Source: Pseudomonadota bacterium
GTDB taxonomy: Bacteria; Pseudomonadota; Gammaproteobacteria; Burkholderiales; Burkholderiaceae_E
Length of the DNA stretch: 64,000 nt
Assembly: GCA_023388075.1 (NCBI GenBank)
Contig: JAEWGX010000098.1
Location: 15,110-79,109 of the forward strand
Direction: 5' to 3'
The translations under genes and the position numbers were made by a program. Below, one piece after another: positions 32,801 through 43,431 of the stretch (the stretch's first letter is position 1; the number at the start of each line of letters is the position of its first letter). Under the pieces are notes generated by a model that did not search any database, had not been told where the DNA came from, and saw only the letters and a program-made list of their open reading frames with translations.

Positions 32801-33766
32801 TCAGCGCGATCCGGGCAGGGGCGGCTGCACCGCCCCGCCCTCGCCCGCCGGCGTGCGCTTGACCACCGTCATCGCCGAGGCCACCAGTCCGCTCAGGTCG
32901 GCGAGGTTGGACGGGATGATCAGCGTCGTCCCTGCCCGCGCGATGCCGGCGAACGCGTCGACGTAGCGATCGGCCACGCGCAGGTTGACCGCTTCCAGGC
33001 CGCCGGGCTTCTGCGCGGCGGCTGCCACCCGCTCGATCGCCCGCGCGGTGGCATCCGCGATCGCCGCGATCGCCGCCGCCTCCCCCTGCGCCCGGTTGAT
33101 CTCGCCCTGGCGGTCGCCCTCGGAGCGCTGGATCGCCGCCTCGCGCTCGCCGGAGGCGATGTTGATCTGCTCCTGGCGACGGCCCTCGGAGGTGGCGATC
33201 ACCGCGCGCTTTTCCCGCTCGGCCGTGATCTGTGCCTGCATGGCGCGCAGGATCTCCGCGGGCGGCGTGAGGTCCTTGATCTCGTAGCGCAGCACCTTGA
33301 CGCCCCAGTTGGTCGCGGCCTCGTCCAGCGCCGCGACGATCGCCGCGTTGATGTGCTCGCGCTCCTCGAAGGTCTTGTCGAGCTCCATGCGTCCGATCAC
33401 CGAGCGCAGCGTGGTCTGGGCGAGCTGCGTCACCGCGGAGACGTAGTCGCTGGACCCGTAGGAGGCGCGCATCGGGTCGGTCACCTGGAAATACAGCACG
33501 CCGTCCACGGTGAGCTGGGTGTTGTCACGGGTGATGCAGACCTGGCTCGGCACGTCGAGCGGAAACTCCTTGAGCACGTGCCGGTAGGCGACCCGGTCTA
33601 TGAAGGGCACGATGATGTTCAGCCCGGGTGCGAGCGTGCGGTCGTACTTGCCCAGCCGCTCGATCACCCATGCGTGCTGCTGGGGCACGATCTTGAGCGT
33701 CTTGACGGCGAAGACGATGGCCAGGACCAGGACGAGGAAGGCGATGACGCTGGCGTCGGTGAGCAT
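32801..33766 (-). CDS. SPFH/stomatin-family membrane protein (QmcA-like)
   Basis: 321 residues. A single N-terminal membrane span (residues ~5-22), then the SPFH domain (VPQQHAWVIERLGKYDRTLA, PGLNIIVPFIDRVAYRHVLK, TVDGVLYFQVTDPMRASYGS, DLTPPAEILRAMQAQITAER), then a coiled-coil rich in Ala/Glu (EGRRQEQINIASGEREAAIQ, EINRAQGEAAAIAAIADATA). It forms membrane scaffolds and is commonly encoded next to an NfeD protein, as here 60 bases downstream of one. It is thought to affect membrane-protein turnover or lipid domains. Confidence 0.92.
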   Translation of the reverse strand: MLTDASVIAFLVLVLAIVFAVKTLKIVPQQHAWVIERLGKYDRTLAPGLNIIVPFIDRVAYRHVLKEFPLDVPSQVCITRDNTQLTVDGVLYFQVTDPMRASYGSSDYVSAVTQLAQTTLRSVIGRMELDKTFEEREHINAAIVAALDEAATNWGVKVLRYEIKDLTPPAEILRAMQAQITAEREKRAVIATSEGRRQEQINIASGEREAAIQRSEGDRQGEINRAQGEAAAIAAIADATARAIERVAAAAQKPGGLEAVNLRVADRYVDAFAGIARAGTTLIIPSNLADLSGLVASAMTVVKRTPAGEGGAVQPPLPGSR

Positions 33767-33826
33767 GATCGGGTCGGACCTCCGGTGGTAAGGAAGACAG
33801 TTGGCAGGCTTGAAGGCGGCAAGCGC

Positions 33827-34267
33827 TCAGGGCTGGGCCTGCGCGCCTTGGCCGGCGCGCGCGAGCCGCAGCCGGTTGCCTTCCACCTCGCGGATGACGA
33901 ACCGGCCTGGAACCGCCGGTTCCCCCGGCATCAGCTCCACGTCCCAGAGGGCGCCGCGGTAGGGGGCCCGGGAGCGTCCGTCGGCATTCCACTGCGCCAC
34001 GTCCACGGGCTGGCCGATGTCCAGGTTGACGTCCGGATTCCGGTGCGCGGCCTCGGGCCGGCCACGCAGCCGCCGGACGAGCACGGCGCCGCCTGCGCTC
34101 ACCAACGCCGCGCAGGTGAACTGGGCGGCAAGGCCGAAGCCGACGAACGCGACGACGCCCGCGGCCGCGGCACCGGCCGCCAGCACCAGCATGTAGAAGC
34201 TGCCGGTGGCCAGCTCGGCGATGCCGAGGGCCACTGCGAGCACCCACCAGACGAAGTGCATTGCCAT
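33827..34267 (-). CDS. NfeD family membrane protein
   Basis: 146 residues from ATG 34267 (GGAGAG seven bases upstream). Two to three membrane spans fill residues ~1-70 (HFVWWVLAVALGIAELATGS, LVLAAGAAAAGVVAFVGFGL, and a third ending AGGAVLVRRLRGR). A soluble OB-like domain follows (NLDIGQPVDVAQWNADGRSR, YRGALWDVELMPGEPAVPGR, FVIREVEGNRLRLARAG). This is the short NfeD form without the protease domain, which works with SPFH partners; the SPFH gene follows on the same strand. Confidence 0.9.
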   Translation of the reverse strand: MAMHFVWWVLAVALGIAELATGSFYMLVLAAGAAAAGVVAFVGFGLAAQFTCAALVSAGGAVLVRRLRGRPEAAHRNPDVNLDIGQPVDVAQWNADGRSRAPYRGALWDVELMPGEPAVPGRFVIREVEGNRLRLARAGQGAQAQP

Positions 34268-34599
34268 GTCGCGGCTCTCCGCACGCAAGTCGACCCCCGC
34301 GCAATCCGGCCGGTGGCGGGTAAACCCTAGGCCTGCCCAGTGCCGGCCCGGGCCGGCGGCCGCCCCTCCGGCGGCGCGTTGGCGCCGGCTCGGCCAGGCG
34401 CCATTGTGAGGCCGGCGGTCGACACGTCAAGGAAGCGTTGCGTCGACGGTCAGCCCAACCGGGAGCGCTGTTCCGTCGGCGCGCCCGCACCGCGGTCACG
34501 CGGGTTTGGCCGCGTTGCCCGGCCCGAAGATTTCCGGCTAGTATCCGAGCGTGTGAGCACTCGGGATTTCCCCCTTTCTCGCCATTCGAGGAGCGATAG
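34268..34599. other. divergent intergenic region, nfeD / binding-protein gene
   Basis: 332 bases with no supportable gene. The half near 34600 holds a candidate sigma-70 promoter at 34515-34544 and a strong ribosome site. The nfeD-proximal half is GC-rich, with several short GC palindromes that have no clear function. Confidence 0.5.
34515..34544 (+). promoter_or_regulatory. candidate promoter of the livK-type gene
   Basis: TTGCCC (34515-34520) and TAGTAT (34539-34544) are separated by 18 bases. The transcript would start near 34551, about 49 bases before ATG 34600, which is preceded by GAGGAG. Confidence 0.5.
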
Positions 34600-35745
34600 A
34601 TGAGACTTCAAAGACAAGTGCTGGGGCTGGCGATCGGCGGGTTGTTCGCCGCCACGGCGATCGGCGCGAGCGCCCAGACCGTGGTGCGGATCGGCCACGT
34701 CGCGCCGCTGACCGGCGCCATCGCCCACCTGGGCAAGGACAACGAGCTCGGGGCGCGCATGGCAATCGACGAGCTGAATTCCAAGGGCGTCAAGCTCGAC
34801 GGCAAGGCCGTGAAGTTCGAGCTGATGTCGGAGGACGACGGCGCCGATCCCAAGCAGGGCACCGCCGCGGCCCAGAAGCTGGTGGACAACAAGGTCGCCG
34901 GTGTCATCGGCCACCTCAACTCCGGCACCACCATTCCGGCGTCGAAGATCTACAGCGACGCCGGCGTTCCGCAGATTTCGCCGTCTGCAACCAATCCGAA
35001 GTACACCCAGCAGGGCTTCAAGACCGCGTTCCGGGTCGTGGCCAACGACGGTCAGCTCGGCGGCACGCTCGGCCGCTACGCCGTGAACGAGCTCAAGGCC
35101 AAGTCGATCGCCATCATCGACGACCGCACGGCCTATGGCCAGGGCGTCGCGGACGAGTTCCGCAAGTCGGTGGTATCGGCCGGCGGCAAGGTGGTGGGCC
35201 GCGAGTTCACCAATGACAAGGCCACGGACTTCAACGCGATCCTGACCAAGCTCAAGGGTGCCAACCCCGACCTGATCTTCTTCGGCGGCATGGACGCGGT
35301 GGGCGGACCGATGCTGCGCCAGATGAAGCAGCTCGGCCTGAACGCCAAGTACATGGGTGGAGACGGGATCTGCTCGCCCAAGCTCGCCGAGCTTGCCGGC
35401 GACGCGCTCGGCGAAAGCCAGGTCTTCTGTGCCGAGGCAGGCGGCATCACGCCGAAGTACGAGCCGGGCATGAAGGCATGGCGTGACAAGTTCAAGCAGA
35501 AGTTCAACGCGGACGTGCAGATCTACGCGCCCTACGTCTACGACGCCACCATGACGCTGGTCGCCGCAATGCAGAAGGCCGACTCCGCGGATCCGAAGAA
35601 GTACCTGCCGGAGCTCGCCAAGATCGAGCACGAAGGCGTGACCGGCAAGATCTCCTTCGACAACAAGGGTGACATCAAAGGCGGCAACCTGACGATCTTC
35701 ACCTACAAGGGCGGCAAGCGCGTCCAGCTCGCGGTCGTCCAGTAG
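34600..35745 (+). CDS. branched-chain amino acid ABC transporter substrate-binding protein
   Basis: 381 residues. A Sec signal peptide (LAIGGLFAATAIGASAQT) precedes a type I periplasmic binding fold of the LivJ/LivK group: VRIGHVAPLTGAIAHLGKDN, GVIGHLNSGTTIPASKIYSD, GVPQISPSATNPKYTQQGFK, IDDRTAYGQGVADEFRKSVV and YVYDATMTLVAAMQKADSAD. The SGTT and SATNP segments are the usual ligand-binding loops of leucine/isoleucine/valine binders. It stands alone, with its own promoter and a strong terminator, so it is probably expressed highly and feeds permease genes elsewhere. Confidence 0.92.
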   Translation: MRLQRQVLGLAIGGLFAATAIGASAQTVVRIGHVAPLTGAIAHLGKDNELGARMAIDELNSKGVKLDGKAVKFELMSEDDGADPKQGTAAAQKLVDNKVAGVIGHLNSGTTIPASKIYSDAGVPQISPSATNPKYTQQGFKTAFRVVANDGQLGGTLGRYAVNELKAKSIAIIDDRTAYGQGVADEFRKSVVSAGGKVVGREFTNDKATDFNAILTKLKGANPDLIFFGGMDAVGGPMLRQMKQLGLNAKYMGGDGICSPKLAELAGDALGESQVFCAEAGGITPKYEPGMKAWRDKFKQKFNADVQIYAPYVYDATMTLVAAMQKADSADPKKYLPELAKIEHEGVTGKISFDNKGDIKGGNLTIFTYKGGKRVQLAVVQ

Positions 35746-35749
35746 CCGG

Positions 35750-35781
35750 AAGGCCCCGCTGCCGCAGGGCCGGGGCCTTTC
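35750..35781 (+). terminator. intrinsic terminator after the binding-protein gene
   Basis: A stem AAGGCCCCG (35750-35758) pairs with CGGGGCCTT (35771-35779), loop of 12 bases, followed by T and C. It begins 5 bases after the stop codon. The T-run is short. Confidence 0.75.
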
Positions 35782-35825
35782 GTCATATCCGGAGCACGGG
35801 CCCGCCAGCCGGCGGCGCCCTTCCG

Positions 35826-35860
35826 GCATCGGGCCGTCTTCGCAGGCGGCCCGATGCTTT
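35826..35860 (+). terminator. second hairpin between the convergent binding-protein and ppsA genes
   Basis: An 11-base perfect stem GCATCGGGCCG / CGGCCCGATGC (35826-35836, 35847-35857) with a 10-base loop, followed by TTT on the plus strand. It lies 12 bases from the ppsA stop and may also protect the ppsA mRNA end, although no T-run is seen on that strand. Confidence 0.6.
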
Positions 35861-35871
35861 CCGGCGGTCGC

Positions 35872-38271
<2,400 letters not shown>

Positions 38272-38548
38272 GGTTGTATTGGAGGATCATGGTTGGAAAT
38301 CTTCGCGGGCACGCGCCGGCCGCAAACGCGGGGCGCGCCGATGGGCTGTAGTGGCATGACTGGCGATCGCGGGGGGCGATCGACGTGTCCAGACAGGCGA
38401 CTGCAGCTCACCTGGATGGCCGGGCACAAGCAAGTTCAGGGCCCGGGCACCCGGAGGGCGCCTAGGGTTATTCTAGCGACTGGGCCCCGTGCCCGATTGC
38501 GAAAATTCCGCTCGCCGCGAACGATACAAGCCGATAACAGGCGGTTGC

Positions 38549-39454
38549 ATGGTGCCATCCCCGATGCCGACCCCGGTCCCGCAGGCCACCCAGCCGGCCA
38601 CGGACGGGCCTTCCGGCAGCCCCCCTCCTCCTCCCACGCCCCCGGAACGGACCGCCTTCTTCGTCTCGGACGGCACGGGAATCACCGCGGAGACCTTCGG
38701 TTCGTCGCTGCTCAGCCAGTTCGACGACGTCCGGCTTCGCCACGTCCGCCTCTCGTTCATCGATACCGAGCAGAAGGCCTCGGAGGCGGTCGTCCGGATC
38801 GAGAACCAGGGGCGGATCGACGGCAAGCGGCCGATCGTCTTCTCGACGCTGGTCAATCCGCGCGTCAGCGACATCGTCCAGAAGGCGAACGCGCTCTACC
38901 TGAACCTGATCGAGAACTTCGTCGGCCCGCTGGAGGCCGAGCTTGGCCGCAGCTCGTCGCACGGCGTGGGGCGGTTCCACAGGATCACCAGCCAGGACAA
39001 GTATCGCGAGCGGATCGAGGCGATCAACTTCTCGCTGTCGCATGACGACGGGCAGATGCACGCGGAGCTGGACAAGGCCGACGTGATCCTGGTCGGGGTG
39101 TCCCGCTGCGGCAAGACGCCTACCAGTCTCTACCTCGCGATCCAGCATGGCATCAAGGCGGCGAACTATCCCCTTGTCCCGGAGGACTTCGCCCGCTGGC
39201 GGCTGCCGGAGGTTCTCTATCGCTTCAAGGACAAGCTCTTCGGGCTGACCATCACCCCGGAGCGGCTCCACGAGGTTCGCAGCGAACGACGCCCGGGGAG
39301 CAAGTACGCGTCCATGACGAGCTGCCGCGCCGAGGTCGCCCAGGCCGAATCGATGATGCGGCGTGAGGGCATCGCGATGCTGTCGAGCACCACCAAGTCG
39401 ATCGAGGAGATCGCGGCCACCATCCTCACGGTCATCCAGCTCGAGCGTGAGTAG
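38549..39454 (+). CDS. ppsR: PEP synthase regulatory protein (kinase/pyrophosphorylase)
   Basis: 301 residues from ATG 38549. It begins with a Pro-rich extension of about 30 residues (GSPPPPPTPP) before the conserved TAFFVSDGTGITAETFGSSL. Other family motifs are FSTLVNPRVSDIVQKANALY, SSHGVGRFHRITSQDKYRER, and the P-loop VILVGVSRCGKTPTSLYLAI. It inactivates PpsA by ADP-dependent threonine phosphorylation and restores it by Pi-dependent pyrophosphorolysis. The proline-rich extension is longer than in most homologues I know; a start at the Met 15 bases on is also possible. Confidence 0.94.
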   Translation: MVPSPMPTPVPQATQPATDGPSGSPPPPPTPPERTAFFVSDGTGITAETFGSSLLSQFDDVRLRHVRLSFIDTEQKASEAVVRIENQGRIDGKRPIVFSTLVNPRVSDIVQKANALYLNLIENFVGPLEAELGRSSSHGVGRFHRITSQDKYRERIEAINFSLSHDDGQMHAELDKADVILVGVSRCGKTPTSLYLAIQHGIKAANYPLVPEDFARWRLPEVLYRFKDKLFGLTITPERLHEVRSERRPGSKYASMTSCRAEVAQAESMMRREGIAMLSSTTKSIEEIAATILTVIQLERE

Positions 39455-39472
39455 CGGCGCGAGCAGCCGCGG

Positions 39473-40282
39473 CTATCGGTCGGCGCCGCGTTGCCGGCGC
39501 TGCTCGAAGAGGCAGACCGCGGCGGCAGCCGCGACATTGAGCGATTCCACCGCTCGCACCTGCGGGATGGTCAGGCGCCAGTCCAGCCGCCCCGCGACGC
39601 CGGGGTCGATCCCCTCGCCTTCCGAGCCGAACACCCAGGCGCACGCCGGCACGAGGTCGTGGCCGTAGAGCGGATCACCACCATGCGCCAGCGTGCCCGC
39701 CAGCGGTACGCGCAGCAGGGGCACCAGCGTCTCCCAGGGCTGCGACTCGTGCACCGCGAGCGCGAAGTGCGCGCCCATCGCCGCCCGCAGCACCTTGGGC
39801 GCCCAGCACCAGGCGGTGCCCGGGGTGGTCACCACCCGCGCAATGCCCGCCGCCGCCGCCGTGCGCAGGATCGCGCCGACGTTGCCGGGATCCTGGACCC
39901 TGTCGAGGATCACGGTGTCGGTGTCCAGGGTCGCGGGTAGAGCCGGGGCCGGGGTCGGGACGACCGCGATCAAGGGAGCCGGCGACGGCATCGTGCCGAG
40001 GCTGTCGAAGAGCCGATCCTGCAGCACGAGCGGGGCGACATCGGCGCGGGCCAGCAGGTCGCGCACGGCCGGGTTGCCGAGCGCCCGTCGGGCCACCGCA
40101 AGCTCCAGGGCAGGCGGCGCCGGCGACCCGGCCGCCAGCGGGCGGCCCAGCCAGCTCTCCACCAGGTGGATGCCCTCCAGGACCGAGCGGCCCTCGCGAT
40201 GCCGGTCCCTGGACGATGCGATCAGGGACCGCAGGCGACGAAAGCGCGGGTTGGCCGGGGAGGTGACGAGGTCGGCATCCAT
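39473..40282 (-). CDS. TrmH/SpoU-family RNA 2'-O-methyltransferase
   Basis: 269 residues from ATG 40282. The N-terminal substrate-binding domain (SPANPRFRRLRSLIASSRDR, REGRSVLEGIHLVESWL) leads to a SPOUT catalytic domain with the three knot motifs: ILDRVQDPGNVGAILRTAAA (motif 1, Asn and Arg), WVFGSEGEGIDPGV (motif 2) and IPQVRAVESLNVAAAAAVCL (motif 3). It methylates rRNA or tRNA using S-adenosylmethionine; the exact site cannot be told. It is the last gene of the long lipid A/translation block, 26 bases after rnhB. Confidence 0.92.
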   Translation of the reverse strand: MDADLVTSPANPRFRRLRSLIASSRDRHREGRSVLEGIHLVESWLGRPLAAGSPAPPALELAVARRALGNPAVRDLLARADVAPLVLQDRLFDSLGTMPSPAPLIAVVPTPAPALPATLDTDTVILDRVQDPGNVGAILRTAAAAGIARVVTTPGTAWCWAPKVLRAAMGAHFALAVHESQPWETLVPLLRVPLAGTLAHGGDPLYGHDLVPACAWVFGSEGEGIDPGVAGRLDWRLTIPQVRAVESLNVAAAAAVCLFEQRRQRGADR

Positions 40283-40308
40283 CGCCGGCGGGCCGCGTCG
40301 GCGGCTGC

Positions 40309-40953
40309 TCAATCGACGGACGGCTGCGCGTCGGCGGCCGTCGCGGGCAGGAGGTCGAAGTCGAAGAGGGAGCGGCCCCGCAGCATGGCGATCCGCACCG
40401 GCGCGAAGCTGCGCCGATGGATGTCGCACGGCCCGAAGCGGTCGAGCGCGAGCAGGTGATCCTGCGTGGCGTAGCCCTTGTGACGGGCAAAGCCATAGTC
40501 TGGGTAGCGCGACTCGAGGTCCTCCATGATCCGGTCGCGCGTCGTCTTCGCGAGGATCGAGGCGGCGGAGATCGCCGGGTCGGCGTCGTCGCCGCCCACC
40601 AGCGTCTGCACCGTGCAGGAGAGGTCGGGGGCCTGGTTGCCGTCCACTCGCGCCACCTCCGGAACGACCGAAAGCAGCGCGACCGCCCGTTGCATCGCGA
40701 GCAGGGAGGCGCGCAGGATATTGAGGCGATCGATCTCCTCGACGCTCGCGTCCGCCACCGCCCAGGCGAGCGCCCGTTCCCGGATCTCGGCGGCGAGCAG
40801 CTGGCGCTGCGCCGGCGTGAGCTTCTTGGAGTCGCGCAGCCCCCGGATGCGCCGACGCGGCGCGAGGATCACCGCGGCGGCGTAGACCGGTCCCGCCAAC
40901 GGCCCCCGCCCCGCCTCGTCCACGCCGCAGACAATGGTGGTGGGTGTGGCCAT
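40309..40953 (-). CDS. rnhB: ribonuclease HII
   Basis: 214 residues from ATG 40953, one base after the lpxB stop region. Catalytic acids are visible in CGVDEAGRGPLAGPVYAAAV (Asp-Glu), in the central Asp of VDGNQAPDL and in DADPAISAASILAKTTRDRI, and HKGYATQDHLLALDRFGPC is the family's C-terminal motif. It nicks RNA-DNA hybrids at ribonucleotides, removing misincorporated rNMPs. The family usually has VDGN followed by -P or -Y; the rest is typical. Position after lpxB is the classic arrangement. Confidence 0.95.
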   Translation of the reverse strand: MATPTTIVCGVDEAGRGPLAGPVYAAAVILAPRRRIRGLRDSKKLTPAQRQLLAAEIRERALAWAVADASVEEIDRLNILRASLLAMQRAVALLSVVPEVARVDGNQAPDLSCTVQTLVGGDDADPAISAASILAKTTRDRIMEDLESRYPDYGFARHKGYATQDHLLALDRFGPCDIHRRSFAPVRIAMLRGRSLFDFDLLPATAADAQPSVD

Positions 40954-40954
40954 T

Positions 40955-42133
40955 TCAGCGCCGTCCCGGCGACCGGGCGAGCTCGGCAAGCATCGCCTCG
41001 GCCACGCGATCGGCGCAGCCGCAGGCGAGCGATCGATGCAGCTCCCGGAAGCGGTCGAGCAGCCGCTCGTTGCCGGCACTGTCCTGCAGCCGGCTCGCCA
41101 CCGCGTCGGCGAGCGCGGCCGGCGTGGCGGCGTCCTGGATGAACTCCGGCACGACGAAGTCGCCGCAGAGAATGTTGGGAAGCCCCACGTAGGGCAGGTA
41201 ACCCCTGCCCTTCATCAGCCGGTAGCTGAGCCCCGCCATGCGATAGGCGATCACCATCGGGCGCTTGAATAGCGCCGCCTCCAGCGTGGCGGTGCCGCTC
41301 GCGATCAGTGTGATGTCGCAGGCGGCCAGAGAGAGGTGCGACTGGCCGAGCAGCACGCGCACGTCGGCCCGAAGACGCCGTCCCGCCAGCATGCGCTGCA
41401 GTTGCTGGTAGCGCTGCTCCCCGGCCGCCGGCACGACGAAGCGCCACCCGGGATTGCGCTCGCCGAGCAGGCGCACCGCGTCGAAGAACACCGGCCCGAT
41501 GTGCGCGACCTCGGCCGCGCGGCTGCCCGGAAGCACGGCGACGACGGTGTCCGACGGTGCCAGGCCGAGCGCACGCCTCGCGCCTTCGCGATCCGGCTCC
41601 ATCGGTATCTGGTCTGCCAGCGGGTGGCCGCAGTAGAGCGCGGGAATCCCGGCGTCCCGGTAGATCGCCTCCTCGAAGGGAAACACGAGCAGCATGCGAT
41701 CGACCGCGCGGCGGATGGTCTCGATCCGTTCGCGGCGCCATGCCCAGATCGACGGGCTCACGAAATGCAGCGTCCTCACGCCCGCCGCGCGCAATCTCGC
41801 CTCGAGCCCCAGGTTGAAGTCCGGTGCGTCGACCCCGACGAAGAGCCGCGCCGGCCAGCTCTCGAGCCGCTCCGCGAGCCGACGCCGGATCGCGAGCAGC
41901 TTGGGGTATACCTTGAGCGCCGCCGCGTAGCCGTGCACCGCGAGCAGCTCCGATGGCCACCAGCAGTCGAAGCCGCGCGAGCTCATCTCCGGGCCACCGA
42001 TGCCGGCGAGGGCCAGGGCGGGCGCGGCCGGGCCGCCCTGGCGGCGCAGGCTGCCGAGCACGCTTGCCGCGAGCAGGTCTCCCGAAGCTTCGCCGGCCAC
42101 CATCCCGATGCGATGCTCAGCGGACAATGCCAC
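40955..42133 (-). CDS. lpxB: lipid-A-disaccharide synthase
   Basis: 392 residues if translation starts at GTG 42133, which overlaps the lpxA end by 17 bases; a longer in-frame start at 42211 lies deep inside lpxA and is unlikely. Conserved segments are HRIGMVAGEASGDLLAASVL, FVGVDAPDFNLGLEARLRAA, HFVSPSIWAWRRERIETIRR, VLPGSRAAEVAHIGPVFFDA and LIASGTATLEAALFKRPMVI. It joins UDP-diacylglucosamine and lipid X to the lipid A disaccharide at the inner membrane. Confidence 0.95.
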   Translation of the reverse strand: MALSAEHRIGMVAGEASGDLLAASVLGSLRRQGGPAAPALALAGIGGPEMSSRGFDCWWPSELLAVHGYAAALKVYPKLLAIRRRLAERLESWPARLFVGVDAPDFNLGLEARLRAAGVRTLHFVSPSIWAWRRERIETIRRAVDRMLLVFPFEEAIYRDAGIPALYCGHPLADQIPMEPDREGARRALGLAPSDTVVAVLPGSRAAEVAHIGPVFFDAVRLLGERNPGWRFVVPAAGEQRYQQLQRMLAGRRLRADVRVLLGQSHLSLAACDITLIASGTATLEAALFKRPMVIAYRMAGLSYRLMKGRGYLPYVGLPNILCGDFVVPEFIQDAATPAALADAVASRLQDSAGNERLLDRFRELHRSLACGCADRVAEAMLAELARSPGRR

Positions 42134-42908
42134 GGGTGACCGTGCCGAGGAACGCGAGCAGCGGCGCGAGACTGCGGCCGGCGGCCGCGTCGGCCTGGGC
42201 CTCGGAGGCAAGCGCCTGGCGGGCCTCGTCGAAGCCCAGTCCCGAGCGGTACAGGGTCCGGTAGGCGCGCCGGATCGCGGCGATCTCTTCCGCGCCGAAT
42301 CCGCGTCGCCGCAACCCCTCGCTGTTGATGCCGTGCGCCGCCGCCGGGTTGCCCGAGACCATCACGTACGTCGGGATGTCCTGCAGCACCACGGTGCCGA
42401 CCCCGGTCATGGCGTGGGCGCCGATCTTGCAGAACTGATGCACCCCGGTATAGCCACCGAGGATCACCCAGTCGCCCAGCTCGACGTGCCCGGCCAGGTT
42501 GACGGTGTTGGCAAGGATGGTGTGGCTGCCGACCTGGCAATCGTGCGCGATGTGCACGTATGCCATGATCCAGTTGTCGTCGCCGATCCGGGTGACGCCG
42601 GTATCCTGCACCGTGCCGCGATTCAGCGTCACGTACTCCCGGAAGGTGTTGTCGTTGCCGATCTCGAGGCGGGTCGGCTCGCCCGCGTACTTCTTGTCCT
42701 GCGGATCGCCGCCGATCGCGCAGAACGCGTGAAAGCGGTTGCCCCGCCCGATGGTGCTCGGGCCCTCGATCACCGCATGCGGACCGACGCTGCAGTCGGG
42801 CCCCATCCGGACGTCCGGACCGATGATCGCGTAGGGGCCGACCCGCACGCTCGAGTCGAGCTGCGCGGCGGAGTCGACGATCGCGGTGGGATGGATGCGC
42901 GCGGTCAT
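42117..42908 (-). CDS. lpxA: UDP-N-acetylglucosamine acyltransferase
   Basis: 263 residues. The left-handed beta-helix is built of hexapeptide repeats (IHPTAIVDSAAQLDSSVRVG, PYAIIGPDVRMGPDCSVGPH, IAHDCQVGSHTILANTVNLA) and has the catalytic His in the MAYVHIAHDC region. The C-terminal helical part (NSEGLRRRGFGAEEIAAIRR, AYRTLYRSGLGFDEARQALA) is complete. It puts the first 3-hydroxyacyl chain on UDP-GlcNAc. The gene lies in the order lpxD-fabZ-lpxA-lpxB. Confidence 0.97.
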   Translation of the reverse strand: MTARIHPTAIVDSAAQLDSSVRVGPYAIIGPDVRMGPDCSVGPHAVIEGPSTIGRGNRFHAFCAIGGDPQDKKYAGEPTRLEIGNDNTFREYVTLNRGTVQDTGVTRIGDDNWIMAYVHIAHDCQVGSHTILANTVNLAGHVELGDWVILGGYTGVHQFCKIGAHAMTGVGTVVLQDIPTYVMVSGNPAAAHGINSEGLRRRGFGAEEIAAIRRAYRTLYRSGLGFDEARQALASEAQADAAAGRSLAPLLAFLGTVTRGIVR

Positions 42909-42936
42909 GACGCCGTTCGTGCCCGGTCCGCTGCCG

Positions 42937-43431
42937 TCACGCCGCGCCCTCGGGCGTGGCGATCGGCTCGCGGCCCGCGATCTCGCGCAGGGCGCACATG
43001 AGCTGCGCCTCGGCGACGACCTGTCCGTCGACGCTCGCGCTGCCCTTGAACTTCCAGAGCAGCCGCGACTTGCGCAGGATGTCGACCTCGAGGCGAAGCT
43101 GGTCGCCCGGTACCACCGGCCGCTTGAACCGCGCCTCGTCGATCCCGGCGAAGTAGAAGACCGAGTTGTCGTCGGATCGACGCCCCATCGTGGCGAAGGA
43201 GAGCACGCCGGCCGCCTGCGCCATCGCCTCCACCACCAGCACCCCCGGCATGACCGGCAGGTGAGGGAAATGTCCGACGAAGTACGGCTCGTTGATGGTG
43301 ACGTTCTTGATCGCGACCACGCGCCGGTCCGGCTCGAGCTCCAGCACCCGGTCGATCAGCAGGAAGGGATAGCGATGCGGCAGGTATCTCAGGATCTCGT
43401 TGACGTCGATGGTCTTGTTCTGCGCCTTCAT
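42937..43431 (-). CDS. fabZ: 3-hydroxyacyl-ACP dehydratase
   Basis: 164 residues from ATG 43431 (MKAQNKTIDVNEILRYLPHR). The hot-dog fold motif carries the catalytic His in PYFVGHFPHLPVMPGVLVVE and the Glu in VVEAMAQAAGVLSFA, and ends with WKFKGSASVDGQVVAEAQLM. It dehydrates 3-hydroxyacyl-ACP, competing with LpxA and LpxD for the same substrate, which explains its place between them. Its start overlaps the lpxD stop. Confidence 0.97.
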   Translation of the reverse strand: MKAQNKTIDVNEILRYLPHRYPFLLIDRVLELEPDRRVVAIKNVTINEPYFVGHFPHLPVMPGVLVVEAMAQAAGVLSFATMGRRSDDNSVFYFAGIDEARFKRPVVPGDQLRLEVDILRKSRLLWKFKGSASVDGQVVAEAQLMCALREIAGREPIATPEGAA